In this document: positions 1-11,970 of the stretch, in pieces | Layout: the number at the start of each line of letters is the position of its first letter | How positions within the stretch are numbered: the stretch's first letter is position 1 | NCBI RefSeq assembly: GCF_001704415.2 | Contig: NC_030817.1 | Span: 36,777,550-36,841,549 of the forward strand | Direction of reading: 5' to 3' | From: Capra hircus | Taxonomy: Eukaryota; Chordata; Mammalia; Artiodactyla; Bovidae | Length of the DNA stretch: 64,000 nt | Made by a program: the position numbers and the translations under genes | The notes under the pieces: model-generated | What the model was told of the DNA's origin: nothing | Database searches by the model: none | What the model saw: only the letters and a program-made list of their open reading frames with translations

Positions 1-791
1 CATCCATTCATCTATTGCTTTGAGTCACCAACATTGTGACACAAAAGTGTAAGCCCAGAGTTTGCATGGAAACAAGAGAATGAGCTATAGCTCCTAGCAC
101 TGAAAGGATGTGGGTGGTGAAGAGGAAACATGGTTTGAATACATGGAACCAGAAGCCAGTCTGTGGAAAATTCTTCCAGTCATCTAGTATGCAAAATTGA
201 AAGTGAATCATTTAGTTTTCATCAAAGCTTCATCAAAACAGAAGTTCTTTGTTGCCAGTAATGTATTTGAGACATTTAGAAATATTTAAAAAATCTCTCA
301 AAAGGGAATTTTTATCAGAATTACTGTATTTGTGGGACACACATATGCAGTGGTACACAAAATTTGCAGTACTGTATATCTTTGTGAAGTTACATGTTTT
401 GTGTATCTCAATATATCACTGAATTATGTGGATATATTGGGGAAATATTTACATTTCTAACTTACTTAAAATGAAACACTGACATCAGCAACAATTACAT
501 TGTTGTAATGTATCATTACAACAAGTTTTGTTGAAGAGTTATTAAGTTCTGTTCATGTAAAGAGCTTTTAAGATTGTTCACAGCAGAAAAAAACCGTAAG
601 ATGCCCTGAAATTTTACACTCATATATGAAAGAAACTTGGTGGAAGTTTTCCTATATTTGACAACAAACCTAAGAATGTATGTATTTTCTAGTAGCAAAC
701 TGTGATGCTAAACTATCAGTAACTATCAGCAACTTTTCTAAAGAGTCAAAAATTAAAACAAATTTAGATCAATGATGCTGGAAGAATTTTT
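1..791. other. AT-rich stretch without a gene
   Basis: No exon, RNA gene or recognisable repeat is visible. The short reading frames have no family resemblance. The only local structure is a small perfect hairpin at 500-524. Confidence 0.6.
500..524. repeat. Short perfect inverted repeat
   Basis: Two 11-bp arms (TTGTTGTAATG and its exact complement) are separated by a 3-nt TAT loop. It is not followed by a T-run and lies in no recognised element, so it may be chance or a decayed MITE centre. Confidence 0.7.
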
Positions 792-1024
792 CTGTTCTCT
801 TTGTGTGTGCAACTCAGTTGTGTCTGGCTCTTTGCAACCTCATGGACTGTAGCCCACCAGACTCCTCTGTCTATAGCATTTTCCAGGCAAGAATGCTGGT
901 GTGGGTTGCCATTTCCTTCTCCAGGGGATCTTCCCAACCCAAGGATCGAACTCATATCTGTTGTGTCTTCTGCATTGGCAGGCAGGTTCTTTACCACTGG
1001 TGCCACCTGGGAAGCCTGTTCTCT
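792..1024 (-). mobile_element. Bov-tA SINE with 9-bp target duplication
   Basis: A tRNA-Glu-derived ruminant SINE in reverse orientation. It reads through the body (ctccaggcaagaatgctgg) and ends at the complement of the tRNA-like head (ccacctgggaagcc). The direct repeat CTGTTCTCT at 792-800 and 1016-1024 marks the insertion. Reading frames on both strands here are SINE sequence, not genes. Confidence 0.93.
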
Positions 1025-1420
1025 CTAAGGACTGATACTGCAAAGTCATTGGCATATGAAGGGATGATCAAGAAGTATATATTCAAAAAGAGGATGGAGT
1101 TCCGTAGAGGTCTGTTAAGTAGTTAAGAAAAAATTGTAATTTTTCTGCTTTTATTTTAATTTTGCCTTTGCAGCTTTCCCAAATTTGTAATTTGCTATAT
1201 GTTTTTAACTTATTCTAAACAACACTAATTTTCATAACACATTTATTCTTTTTCCTTCATATGTAAGATGTAGGCCCAATAATACCCAAATCCAATGTTG
1301 GTAGGAGTACTGCTTTTATGATTTTGAAAAGATGGTGATTTTACATGTTAACAAGGTGGTCTGACATCAAATGGCTGCATCAAAGTGTTGGGTCCAAATG
1401 CCCAGCTTTGAATCAAGCCC

Positions 1421-1533
1421 ATCCCAGGGATGACAGAGCCTGGTGGGCTCCTGTCTATGGGGTCGCACAGAGTCGGACATGACTGGAGCGACTTAGCAGC
1501 AGCAGCAGCAGCAGCAGCAGCATCATCCCAGGG
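1421..1533 (+). mobile_element. 5'-truncated BovA2 SINE with (AGC)n tail
   Basis: Only the 3' part of a BovA-type SINE is present (gagcctggtgggct, then ggtcgcacagagtcggacat). It ends in about nine AGC units at 1495-1522. CATCCCAGGG occurs at 1420-1429 and 1524-1533, consistent with a target duplication that overlaps the SINE's own start by microhomology. Confidence 0.9.
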
Positions 1534-2342
1534 TGGGGCTGAGTGCTGCTGGCTCAGGTCTCACACATGCGAATTAGGCCTTTGATGTCCTCTCCAAGTG
1601 AGGTTGTACCTATAATCACTGGGACATGCTGGACGAAAAGCAGATTTTCATCACACACCTTTATCCTTGTGATCTACAATCAGACCACATGCCCTGGGAT
1701 GCACTTTGAATTGATACTAAAAAAGAATTATCTTGTGCCTAGTATAATTATAATGCATTGGATTTTCCCCCCTCATATAGACATTGATTTGTTAAATCTA
1801 AAACATTTAAAATGGGCCACGGTTTCTGCAACTTTGCCTTGACCTTGGGAAGGTTCTGCCACATACCTCTGATCTTGGCTCTTGGGCTATGAAAGCTGTG
1901 CTGGCCTTTTTTTTTTTTTTTCCCCTTGGTGTCTGGCACATAGTAAGCCTTCAGATATTTTTTGCTTCCCTTCTTTCATTATTGTTTCTCTTGAGGTACT
2001 TTTTTTTCGGTCTGTCAGGTATGAGGAGATTTTTAAGAAAAGAAAACATATCTGACACATTCCAATTGTATTACCAAATGACTGCCTTTATTAAGCTGTC
2101 TAGGGTGACAGAGTCCAGCTCTATGACAGCATAGCACCTAGAAACTGTCTTTACAGCTGGTGTAATTTTTCATTGTTTCACACAGGACTGGAAGTAAACT
2201 AATTAACTATGACAACCAGAATGAACCATGCTTATCTAGATGAAGACCTACATTTAACTGAAAGATGATGTACTTGAACTCTAGTCCTCATCCTGTGGGC
2301 AAAATAATAGCAATTAATAATAATAGTATTGATAATAACACA
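1534..2342. other. No gene; possible L2/MIR tail
   Basis: A T-run at 1907-1921 is followed by a short stretch resembling the 3' end of L2/MIR elements (ctggcacatagtaagcc, about 1929-1965). The rest looks unique and has no coding signature. An (ATT)-like simple repeat at 2308-2340 abuts the BovB piece that follows. Confidence 0.5.
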
Positions 2343-3027
2343 CAATGTCTCTGCTTTCAAATATGCTATCTAGGTTGGTCATAACTTTCCTTCCAAGGAG
2401 TAAGCGTCTTTTAATTTCATGGCTGCAATCACCATCTATAGTGATTTTGAAGCCCTCCAAAATAAAGTCTGATGCTGTTTCCACTGTTTCCCCATCTATT
2501 TGCCATGAAGTGATGGGACTGCATGCCATGATCTTCGTTTTCTGAATGTTGAGCTTTAAGCCAACTTTTTCACTCTCCTCTTTCACTTTCATCAAGAGGC
2601 TCTTTAGTTCCTCTTCACTTTCTGCCATAAGGGTGGTGTCATCTGAATATCTGAGGTTATTGATATTTCTCCTGGCAATCTTGATTCCAGCTTGTGCTTC
2701 TTCCAGCCCAGCATTTCTCATGATGTACTCTGCATAGAAGTTAAATAAGCAGGGTGACAATATCCAGCCTTGACGTACTCCTTTTCCTAATTGGAACCAG
2801 TCTGTTGTTCCATGTCCAGTTCTAACTGTTGCTTCCTGACCTGCATACAGGTTTCTTAAGAGGCAGGTCAGGTGGTCTGGTATTCCCATCACTTTCAGAA
2901 TTTTCCAGTTTATTGTGATCCACACAGTCAAAGGCTTTGGCATAGTCAATAAAGAAGAAATAGATGTTTTTCTGGAACGCTCTTGCTTTTTCCATGATCC
3001 AGGGGATGTTGGCAATTTGATCTACAT
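2343..3027 (-). mobile_element. BovB (RTE) LINE internal fragment, reverse transcriptase region
   Basis: The minus strand encodes part of the BovB reverse transcriptase. A 233-residue open stretch contains FxIDYAKAFDCVDHNKL-type motif A sequence, NLYAGQEATVRTG, GVRQGxILSPCLFN, and motif C as RYSDD rather than the usual RYADD. Both the 5' and the 3' end (including the 3' UTR) are missing, so this is a dead internal fragment. RTE elements encode an endonuclease and a reverse transcriptase and mobilise the Bov-tA SINEs. There is no clear target duplication. Confidence 0.93.
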
Positions 3028-3484
3028 TCATAACCTTGTGAAATTCTTTTAAGAACTTTAGACAATGGGTATGGCCTTTTACCTACGTCTTAGAGAGAAC
3101 AGTGCTGTGTGGGAGGTTAAGAGCTTGTCCCAGTATATACTGGGCAATGAGTGGAGATCTTCGACTGTATGGTTTCTGTGACTCTTGCATTTCTTATGGC
3201 ATTTAGATTAATACTATTCAAGGATAGCACTTGCTGTGTTGATAGCCTCCTGCTTTCTGCTTAAACTCCAAGATGGAAGCCACTGTAGGAAAAACTTGGA
3301 TGTTATACAAAATGTTATCACTCCAGAAAGTCTGTGGTGGCCTCTGGGGATAAAAATAGAAGGAAAAGACAGAACAACTAAGAAAAGCAAGAAAGACCTT
3401 GGCATTTGGAAGAAAATGAAAGCAGGAGGGTGGTGAGCCACGGGAAGGTAGGTAGGTAGGTAGGAATTACCGATGGCTTCCCCA
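3028..3484. other. No gene; short (GGTA)n repeat
   Basis: Apparently unique sequence with a small GGTA microsatellite of about four to five units near 3444-3465. No element or exon is recognised. Confidence 0.5.
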
Positions 3485-3690
3485 AAGACTGTAAACACTT
3501 ACATAGCATTGCATATGTGCCTGACGCTATTTTAACCTTCACATCAGTTCTGTGAAGTAAAACATTTTATTAATCACAGTTGCTAGATGGCAAAGTTGAG
3601 GCACATGGAGCTTAAGCAGCTTGCTGGTTGAACTCAGGCATTCTCGCACCTGAGTCTGCTACCCTATGTGATGGAGTCAGTTTATTATGG
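3485..3690 (-). mobile_element. MIR-type ancient SINE
   Basis: The sequence follows the reverse complement of MIR: a 'cttcacatcagttctgtgaag' relative of cctcacaacaaccctatgag, then 'ggcaaagttgaggcacatgg', then 'gttgaactcaggcattc'. It is strongly diverged, as expected of a repeat shared across mammals. Confidence 0.75.
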
Positions 3691-4412
3691 AGCATCCATG
3701 TGGGATGTCTTGGATCGGTTGGGTTTAAAGCCTGAAATATAGACTTCAGGTTGGGATTGAATATACAGGTGTACCCGTGTCATGTAGGCTGAAATTAATG
3801 ATTTTTCATCACTTTTTGGGTCTGTTTTACACCAGAAGATTTGAGGAGGATGTTGTTTCTGTTTGTGCTTTCAATTCAGATAAATGTCTCTCTGTGTTGT
3901 AGTACATGGTTTTAAAGTCTCCTGGTCTTCGATAGATTTCCTCGTGACCAGATGTATTGAAATCAAAATACCATTTCATTTATTTTATTAAAATTTTTTT
4001 AAAATTAAATTACTGCTATTGCTGAGATAGTACTAAGTACTGTAGTACTCATAGCAGTAAAATAGTATCAAAATACTGTAATTATTAATTATCATTTTAA
4101 AAGCATGTATAAAATAAAGCAAAATGCATATGGATTCCTAACAAACCCTTGTAAAATATCAACATTTCTTTATCTAATCCTGGTTTTATTCATTTCTGAA
4201 GAGAAGCTTTTCATCTTGTTTTGAGTTTTAATAATTGTACATAAAAATGATTTACAGGTATATTCCTAATGTTAGTGTACCAAAACTTCATTGCTAGCCT
4301 AGTTTTAAAATTCTTGCCCTAACTTGGCCAAAAATACCAAACTTTATCACAAATTGAAAGGGAGGCATTAGTCTAATACTGCCAAAGCACCTTTAGTTTA
4401 GCATTGAACTAG
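3691..4412. other. AT-rich stretch without a gene
   Basis: Very AT-rich, with several overlapping AGTACT-type small palindromes at 4026-4065. No repeat family or coding region is recognised. Confidence 0.5.
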
Positions 4413-4710
4413 AGCAGCATGACAGAGAAGGCAATGGCACCCCACTCCAGTCCTCTTGCCTGGAAAATCCCAGGGACAGAGGAGCCTGGTGGGCTGCAGT
4501 CCATGGGGTCGCTAGGAGTCAGACACGACTGACTGACTTCACTTTCACTGTTCACTTTCATGCACTGGAGAAGGAAATGGCAGCCCACTCCAGTGTTCTT
4601 GCCTGGAGAACCCCAGGGATGGGGGAGCCTGGTGGGCTGCCGCCTATGGGGTCGCACAGAGTCAGACATGACTGACATGACTTGGCAGCAGCAGCAGCAA
4701 AGCAGCATGA
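4413..4710 (+). mobile_element. Dimeric BovA2 SINE, complete, with 10-bp target duplication
   Basis: Two related BovA units joined by a 'cttcactttcactgttcactttcatg'-type linker end in an (AGC)n tail. AGCAGCATGA at 4413-4422 and 4701-4710 is a perfect target duplication, so 4423-4700 is the inserted element. This is one of the best-defined insertions in the window. Confidence 0.95.
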
Positions 4711-4997
4711 GCAGTAATGAACAAGAGGTGGTTTCAGCTCTGGGTGGGCTTACAGTCAAGGAAGCATTGAGAGTGTAAACAACTGATCTTAAGACAGTAT
4801 GTACAAAGCTTCAAGGGGCACAGACAAAATGTGCTGGAATCAATGACCAGGGGAAATGACCAGAGAGGAAAACACATGTGGTCTATCCTACATTAGCCAG
4901 TGGGAAACACCATGCTGATACCCAATTCTTAATTTGTGTAAATAACACCACAGTAGTTAATACAGTCACTTAGAATGATTATGCATGGAACTTATGT

Positions 4998-5223
4998 TGT
5001 GTAAACTGAAAGTGAAGTCGTTCAGTTGTGTCTGACTCTTTGCGACCCCACCCCACTGTAGCCCACCAGGCTTCTCCCTCCATGGGATTCTCCAGGCAAG
5101 AGTACTGGAGTGGGTTGCCATTTCCTTCTCCAGGGGATCTTCCCAACCCAGGGATTGAACCCGGGTCTCCCACATTGGAGGCAGACGCTTTAACCTCTGA
5201 GCCACCAGGGAAGTGTGTGTAAA
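4998..5223 (-). mobile_element. Bov-tA SINE
   Basis: A full Bov-tA in reverse orientation ends at 'gagccaccagggaag'. TGTGTAAA at 4998-5005 and 5216-5223 is the likely target duplication. Just downstream GTGTAAAGTCATT is repeated (5217-5229 and 5235-5247). Confidence 0.92.
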
Positions 5224-5247
5224 GTCATTATGTCGTGTAAAGTCATT

Positions 5248-6467
5248 CCTAAATTTACTAGGTAAATATACCTGGAGTTAAAGGATTTGAATGAGATATG
5301 ATGAAATTTCACCACTGTGCTAATTCCATTTGCCATCCTAATTATCTGAGTTCTTTATATTGTCTCGGTTATTTCAACATATTTTCCTATGTATATTCTG
5401 TTGTAGTTAAGTCCTTGTCCTTCAGATCTAAATAAGTCATTTCAAGTCATCCAGCTACAATTAGGCCTTGAATCTGACTCCTGGTTGGGAAGGATTAACT
5501 TAAATGGCTCGTGCCTCTCACTCTTCCCGTATTTTATCTATTTTTATTTAATTGTGTGGTATCTACAGAAGTGCATGGAATTATATAATCTGTTAATTGC
5601 TTTTCATGAAGAAAATTAAAAGAAGGTAGTACTGCATCAGGTAAAATTATAAAATCCACTTATGGGGACAGAGACAATTTCTTTACAGGTTAATTTTTAA
5701 TTTTTTGTATTAAAATGGAATTATATGCTTAAATCGTTTACACTTTTGTCTATCAGCATGGAGTCTTGATTATGAATTCAAGCACTATGAATTTTGTGCT
5801 GTCTATTTTCCCAGCTCTCCTAACACAAGTAAAACGTTTGCTGATAATAATAAGTACAGATAGATTTCCTAAGCTTGTCTGACAAATAACTGAATTCCTA
5901 ACTCAACTATTGAGGCAAAATCCTAGATTTTAATGCCTCTTCCTGTTTAAAATTGTCCCCAATATGCCCTACATTGAAATGCTTTGTCCTTTTCTGTTCC
6001 TGTTTTAGTCTCCTTGTCTCTTTTAAGAATGTCACCCCTCCCACATCTCCTTCCCCCATGACTTAGGAAATAAGCTTCTGATCTCATATTTAAATTTTTT
6101 TCTATTTTTCAGAGAGTGGGGATGCACGTTCCAGTTTTTCTTCTAAGGAATCTCACCTGTATTGTGTTTAGTTTCACTTAGTTGTTGTTTTTCAGGCTCT
6201 ATCTCCTTAATATCATTAGTCCTGCCTGTGGACTGAGGACCAATCTTCTTCTTCTCACCCCAGTTCACACAGTCCACGTGTGCTCACACAATTAGTTCAT
6301 GTTTAAGTGTAAGCTGGTCACAAGATTGATGGCCTTTGAGTTAAATGTGGCTCTTCTGAAGTGATGAAAATCCTAATTTAAACAAGCTCAGGCCAAAAAA
6401 TAAATAAATAAATAAAATCATTGACTCACATACCTGAAAAGAGTAGGTAGGCTGGAGATTTGGGCCT
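5248..6467. other. No gene; (AAAT)n at 6396-6417
   Basis: Apparently unique sequence. The only structured part is a short AAAT microsatellite just before the next SINE. Confidence 0.5.
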
Positions 6468-6688
6468 GGCAAGATCCAGTGCTCAGTCACTTCAGTCGTG
6501 TCCGACTCTTTATGATCTCATGGACTACAGCCCACCGGGTTCCCCTGTCTATGGGGGTTCTCGGCAAGAATACTGTAGTGGGTTGCTGTGCCCTCCTCCT
6601 GAGGATCTTTTTGACCCAAGGATTGAACCCACGTCTCTTATGTCTCCTGCATTGGCAGGCGGGTTCTTTACTACTAGGCAGGATCCAG
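6468..6688 (-). mobile_element. Bov-tA SINE with 12-bp target duplication
   Basis: A reverse-orientation Bov-tA spans 6480-6676. GGCAAGATCCAG (6468-6479) and GGCAGGATCCAG (6677-6688) differ at one position and flank it. Confidence 0.93.
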
Positions 6689-6779
6689 AGGTGCAAATAA
6701 TGCAGCTAACTTCCTCCATGAAGCGTGCCCTGGATATTTTAGCCAATCCCAAAAGGAGGCCTTTTCTTTTCTGATATTC

Positions 6780-7030
6780 CAGTGCAGACTCTCAGACCAG
6801 CTCTTGATTGGACTAATTCAGATAACTTGCCACCCTTGAGCCAATAATTGTCACCAGAGCCATCGAATATGCTAATTGGGCAAGCATAGGTCATGTGTCT
6901 ATTCTTGGAACCTGGCAATAGGGGTCAGTCCTATCAGAAACACAAGGGTTTAAGTGGGGGAAAAGTGGTACCCAAATGAAAATCAGGGTGCTCATATGGA
7001 AGAAGAAATGGATACACATATCTATTCTGA
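6780..7030. mobile_element. Probable ancient mammalian interspersed repeat, family not assigned
   Basis: The pattern (ctcttgattggacta, gagccaataattgtcacc, aagcataggtcatgtgtc, aatcagggtgctcatatgg) resembles a widespread diverged mammalian repeat containing CCAAT-like and GTCATGTG stretches. I recognise the pattern but cannot assign the family. Confidence 0.4.
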
Positions 7031-7884
7031 TCTCCTTCCCAGGCAGACTATGATCCTTTCAGAGCTATGTTTGCTATACTTGGATTTTTAACCCAACTCA
7101 CCTGTATCAAGAATACTGTAGAAGACGGTGTTTTCATTTACCACTAATAGCAAATCATAACTGCAGAGTAACAGAACAGTGATTTAGATTTTTCCATATT
7201 TATAGATTGGGCAGGAAATATCTACTATCTTTGCCTCTATGATTGCTAATAATAGCTTGGGATAATAGGAAAGATCCTTAGGAGAACAGATGATAGAACT
7301 TCATTGGTGACTCCACATTCATGAGCCCAGATTTCCATGTGCACTCTGGTCTCAGAACTTGGCTTCACTCCAGGGCATGTCTTACACTGTTCTGGCTCAT
7401 CTCTGTCCATGGAAGGCATGCTGGGTGCCTGACAGGTTGGATTCTGCCAGTGTGACTATCACAGATTTGTTGCCTAATTTGTGTTGTGTGACTTACCAGC
7501 TTGTGTGGCTTTGCCTGGGACCTGGGATCTGTAACCTCATGGACATTCAGTTAAAGTGCTGCTGGTTACCAACTTCAAAAGGTGATCATAAGGGTCTTTT
7601 AAGTTAATGTGAAAGTGGAGTGGCCGGACACATAGACAGTTGTCAGTAAGTGATAAAAACGCGTCCTTAGGACCTGCTTCCTGCTTGGACTGCTGACTCT
7701 GCTCTTTTGGAATTTTTCTCTATTTCATCTCTTCTTTGCTTCCCCTTCACCTGTTCACATTTGGTGAATTTCTTTTCTTATGGAAAGAACACTTATTGTG
7801 AGATTTACCCTCTTAACAAAATTTTAGTTAAATACTATGTTATCATTGACTATTGGTGAATTCTTCATGAGTTTTTGATAATTT
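7031..7884. other. No gene recognised
   Basis: Apparently unique sequence. An 82-codon open stretch at 7359-7607 has no recognisable similarity and no splice or promoter context. Confidence 0.5.
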
Positions 7885-8110
7885 CTGTTGCATTTATTGA
7901 GTGCTCACTATATGCCTGAGCATCTTTGATTGTTAATCATTTGAACCTCACAACAAGACTATAGGCGGACATTTAGTGTTTTCATTTGACAGATGGGGAA
8001 ACTGAGGCTTAAGTTGTGCACAAGAAGAGGGCAACATCACAAAGCTGTGGAGACAGTCCTGGAACTCAGGTCAGAATCAGTCTGACACCCTTGTTTTCAT
8101 CCAGTGAGTG
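7885..8110 (-). mobile_element. MIR-type ancient SINE
   Basis: Clear reverse-complement MIR sequence: 'attgagtgctcactatatgcc', then 'cctcacaacaagactatagg', then 'gatggggaaactgaggctta', then 'ggaactcaggtcagaatc'. Confidence 0.85.
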
Positions 8111-9234
8111 GCCCAGAAACTTCAGTATGCATGCAACTCCCCTGCAGTGCACAAAGTACACATTTCTGAAGTTCACCCTCAAAGGTTCTGAAGTGATGAC
8201 TCTGGAGTATGTCAGAGAAATATGCATTTATCACACATTCTCCAGGTGATTGTCCCACAGGTGGTCCACAAACCAGAAGTCTACAGGTCGACTTGAGATG
8301 ACTGATTCTCTTCCTATGCTTTCTCCCCTCCCCTACCTTCTCTAGTGGAAGGAGAGGACTACAGTGCTACCTGAAGGTTCTGGCATCTGCCTTGCTACCA
8401 GGCACATGGTTGCCCTCTCCTGGCTTCCTGCTTTTGTAAACAATTCCTTAACCCTTTGAGTATCCAAGCTAATCTGATCCTCTTTGAGCCACTAGCACTT
8501 GAATTTATGTTGAGAGCACATGTGTTCAGCATGTTCATATGAGTTATCTGGTGTGTGCTCTACGTATAACAGGAGCTCAGTGTTTATTGGTTACTTTTCT
8601 GTTGTGTAAATTTCCATTTAGTCTGCTTCCCTTTGTATGCTCCATTTCCCTCAGCTAAGCCGTAAGATGCTTAAGAAAAGAGATGGACTGCCCTTCCATT
8701 GCCTCTGTATTACCTGAAATCTCTTCATACCCGCTCAGCAAAGAATGGTGACTCATTCGTACGTAATAGAAGATTCGTAGTACATGTTTATTGAGTTAAT
8801 TTAGCATTCAAAGGTGTTAGTTACCACTATTCTTTCATAGATGATGAGATTTTCATGACAAAATCTTTTGAATATTTACACTTGGTTTTCCACCTTAAAC
8901 ATTCAAGGGGGAGGAAAGAATAACCCCATTTTAGTCTCAGAGGTAAAATATTTAACTACTCAACATTCTTTGTTTTGCATAAAGAAATGTTTAACCAAGA
9001 TTCCTCAGGTTACAGTCAGATGGCCAAACATTTAAAAACAAATGTGTGCATACAAATATGCAGGCAGCATTTACCTCAAAACACAGATGCTTATGGATTA
9101 TGTCTCTACTATTTCTTTATAGGAGCCCAGGTTTTTTTTTTTTGTTGTAAAGCTTGATCTGTCCTTTGGCATCAAAGTCCTTATTGGACACAACTGTTGA
9201 GATCCTCAAAATTCAGACATAGCCCTAGGAGTTA
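8111..9234. other. No gene recognised
   Basis: Mostly unique sequence. The part around 8600-8720 could be a decayed L2 relative, but the match is too weak to call. A T-run lies at 9130-9142. Confidence 0.45.
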
Positions 9235-9505
9235 GAAATAAAACTCTAAAATAAAATGCCTGATTTATAGCATGGTGACTGTAGTTGAAAACACTGTATT
9301 ACATAACTGAAATTAATAAAATTTGCTAAGAGAGTAGACCTTAAATGTTCTCACTAAAAAAGTGAATATGTGAGGTGATGAATGTGTGAATTTGGGGGGA
9401 TCCCTTTTGCAACATATATGTGTATCAAATCATCATTGTATACTTTAAATATCTTACAATTTTATTTGTTGATTATACCCCAATAAAGCTGAAAATAACT
9501 AAGAA
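9235..9505 (+). mobile_element. L1M-class LINE 3' end
   Basis: Matches the classic L1M 3' terminal region: 'ggtgactgtagttgaaaac', 'tttgctaagagagtagacc', 'gtgaggtgatgaatgtgtg', 'tatcaaatcatcattgtat', ending 'caataaagctgaaaa'. It is a 5'-truncated, old copy. Confidence 0.85.
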
Positions 9506-9524
9506 TAAGGTACAATGCAGGCTT

Positions 9525-9908
9525 TTAGACTAGTTGTTGTTGTTGTTGAGTCACTAAATTGCATCCAGCTCTTTGTGACTTCATGGACTGCAGCATGCCA
9601 GGCTTCCCCATCCTTCATCATCTCCTGGAGTCTGCTCAAACTCATATCCCTTGAGTTAGTGATGCCACCCAACCATCTTATCCTTCGTCATCCCCTTCTC
9701 CTCCTGCTCTCAGTCTTTCCAAGCATCAGGGTCTTTTCAAATGAGTCGACTTTTTGCATCAGGTGCCCAAAGTATTGGAACTTCAGCTTCAGCATCAGTC
9801 CTTCCAATGGCTATTCAGGGTTTATTTCCTTTAGGATTAGCTGGTTTGTTGTCCTCACTGTGCAAGGGACTCTCAAGGGTCTTCTCCAGCATCGCATTCT
9901 TAGACTAG
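9525..9908 (-). mobile_element. BovB LINE 3' end with 9-bp target duplication
   Basis: A 5'-truncated BovB 3' part lies in reverse orientation with its AAC-type tail, seen here as (GTT)n at 9534-9548. TTAGACTAG at 9525-9533 and 9900-9908 is the target duplication. The open stretch of 134 codons on the plus strand is antisense BovB, not a gene. Confidence 0.93.
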
Positions 9909-10025
9909 AGAATGGTTAGTTATATCAAAGTGAATATCATGAAATTGTAGCCGGGATGCTAATTAGCATGGGGGTGAGTGTATGAGTCATGAAATTTCGA
10001 CTGGGGTGGCAGAAGACAGGCTCTA

Positions 10026-10475
10026 GAGCAGTGCTGGCCAGTAAAAGTATGATGTTAAGCCATGATACAACTCACATGGGCAGTTAAAAATTTCTGGTAG
10101 CCATAATAAAAAAAGTAAGGAGAAACAATTTTAATAACATTATTTAACCCAGTATCTCTAGAATATTATCATTTCAATATATAGTTGACATGAACGATGA
10201 TATACTTTAAATTTTGCTTTTGTGTATTGTTTTTGAAATCTGTTTTGCGTCTGTGTTATTTACTTTTTTATTTTTGGCCATGCCATATGGCAGCTTGCGG
10301 AATCTCAGTTCCCTAACCAGGTATTCAGCCCAGGGTCATGGCAGTGAAAGCACAGAGTCTTGACCGTTGGACTGCCAGGTCACTCCCCTATTGTGTGTTT
10401 TATACTGACTGCACGTTTCAGATGTGTTAATAGCTACAGTTGATTAGTGGCTTCTGTATTGGACAGTATAGGAGC
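10026..10475. mobile_element. Ancient non-autonomous DNA-transposon-like repeat, interrupted
   Basis: Matches a familiar mammalian repeat: 'gctggccagtaaaagtatg', 'tggtagccataataaaaaaag', 'aatattatcatttcaatata', and after an interruption 'aatagctacagttgattagtgg' and 'tattggacagtata'. The terminal parts CAGTGCTGGCCA and TTGGACAGTATAG look like weak inverted repeats. The family name is uncertain. A CHR-type SINE sits inside it. Confidence 0.55.
10262..10388 (-). mobile_element. CHR-type (cetartiodactyl tRNA-derived) SINE
   Basis: Reverse-orientation sequence typical of CHR SINEs: 'tttttggccatgccatatgg', 'ctcagttccctaaccagg', 'gcagtgaaagcacagagtc', 'ggactgccaggtcactccc'. It splits the older repeat at 10026-10475 and so is the younger insertion. 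Confidence 0.85.
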
Positions 10476-10534
10476 CTCATTGATGAAAGGATTGGGAGCA
10501 TCATGCCAAGTAGACTGGCCTGATCTGACTGTTT

Positions 10535-10706
10535 CCTAGAGAATGCTTCTCAAATTTTAATATGCCAGGGATCTGATTAAAATGCATATTCTGATCCACT
10601 AAGTCTAGGATTCTAGGGGTAGGTCCAGGATTTTGTATTTCTAACAAGATTTAAGGTGTTCTTGATGCTTCTGGTCTGTGACTCACACTTTGAGTAGTCC
10701 CAGGTT
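10535..10706 (+). mobile_element. MER5A-like hAT-Charlie MITE
   Basis: Follows MER5A in order: 'gcttctcaaattttaatatg', 'aagtctaggattctaggggt', 'tttgtatttctaacaagat', 'cttgatgcttctggtctgtg', 'cacactttgagtagtcc'. It is diverged and non-autonomous. Confidence 0.75.
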
Positions 10707-11527
10707 AAATAGATTAACTGTGATGGAGAGAAAGAAAAACAAGTAATTAAGTTCCAGGTGGGTCAATCAGAATATTATCAGCAGAGGGAAAATGTTTTCC
10801 CTCACTAAGTTCCTTGGCCCATGAAATGAGAACTTCTATCAAAACTTCTGCTGTCCCCAAAAAGTAAAGGAAGCCATTTTATCTACGACTTTCTCTCCTA
10901 GCCCATGACTGAAATCTGCTGATATGTGCTTCCATGGGAGGAGAAGAGAGAGCAGATTTGTTGATAGAAGGTATTTCATGTCATGAAAATAAAATGTCTT
11001 TTAATTCACATAGAATTCATTTAATGTATTTCAAAACATTTTATGGTTTTCTCCGTAAAGTTCTTGAATATAATTTGGTTGATTTATTCCTATGCAGAAT
11101 TTATCATTTTTGTTGCTATAGTAAATCACATTTTAGAAAATAACATTTTTTCTCCATTTGTTGCTGGTGTCTGGAAATACAGTTGGTGTTGATTTCGTAT
11201 CTAGAAAATCTACTAAACTATATAATTAATTTTCATAAGTTACATGGATTATTTTTGGATTTTCCAAGTAGACTATCATGTCATCTACAAATAATACTGG
11301 TCTTTTTTCTTTTTATTTCTTTCCAATTCCATTCCTTTATTCCTTTTTCTTGTCATGTTATACTGTCTAGGTTTTCCACTGAATCACTGAATTTATGAAG
11401 TGACAGTGAGTATACTTGCATTGGTTTCGAAAGATTTAATATTCACAATTAAGTATGTAATTTGTTGCAGATGTTCTTTATCAGTTAAAGGGTATTTTAT
11501 TCTATTCCTTTTTTTTTGAATTATGAA

Positions 11528-11813
11528 AATCTATGCTGCTGTGCTAAGTTGCTTCAGTCGTGTCCGACCCAGTACAGCCCCATAGACAGCAGCCCACCAG
11601 GCTCCTCTGTCCCTGGGATCCTCCAGGCAAGAATACTGGAGTGCTGCCAGTTCCTTCTCCAATGCAGGAGAGTGAAAAGTGAAAGTGAAGTCGCTCAGTC
11701 GAGTCTGACTCTTTGCAACCCCATGGACTGCAGCCTACCAGGTTCCTCCATCCATGGGGTTTTCCAGGCAAGAGTACTGGAGTGGGTTACCATTTCCTTC
11801 TCCAATCTATGCT
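11528..11813 (-). mobile_element. Dimeric BovA2 SINE with 10-bp target duplication
   Basis: A reverse-orientation BovA2 dimer with a short CTG-type start. AATCTATGCT at 11528-11537 and 11804-11813 is perfect, so the element is 11538-11803. It lies inside the L1 ORF2 sequence of 10930-14215. Confidence 0.95.
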
Positions 11814-11970
11814 AAATTATATCAAATAAAGTTTTGCATCTATTGATTGGATCATATGTTTTTCCTCTTCTAAGCTACCTATATGGTAAATTCTATTAAT
11901 ACATTTTTGAATATTGAACATACTTTTCATGTCGGAATAAACCCTACTTATGAAATATTTTGCTTTTTAT

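Noticed and set aside
1495..1522. CRISPR-like or gene-related CAG repeat
   Set aside because: It is the (AGC)n tail of a BovA2 SINE; no spacers and no coding context.
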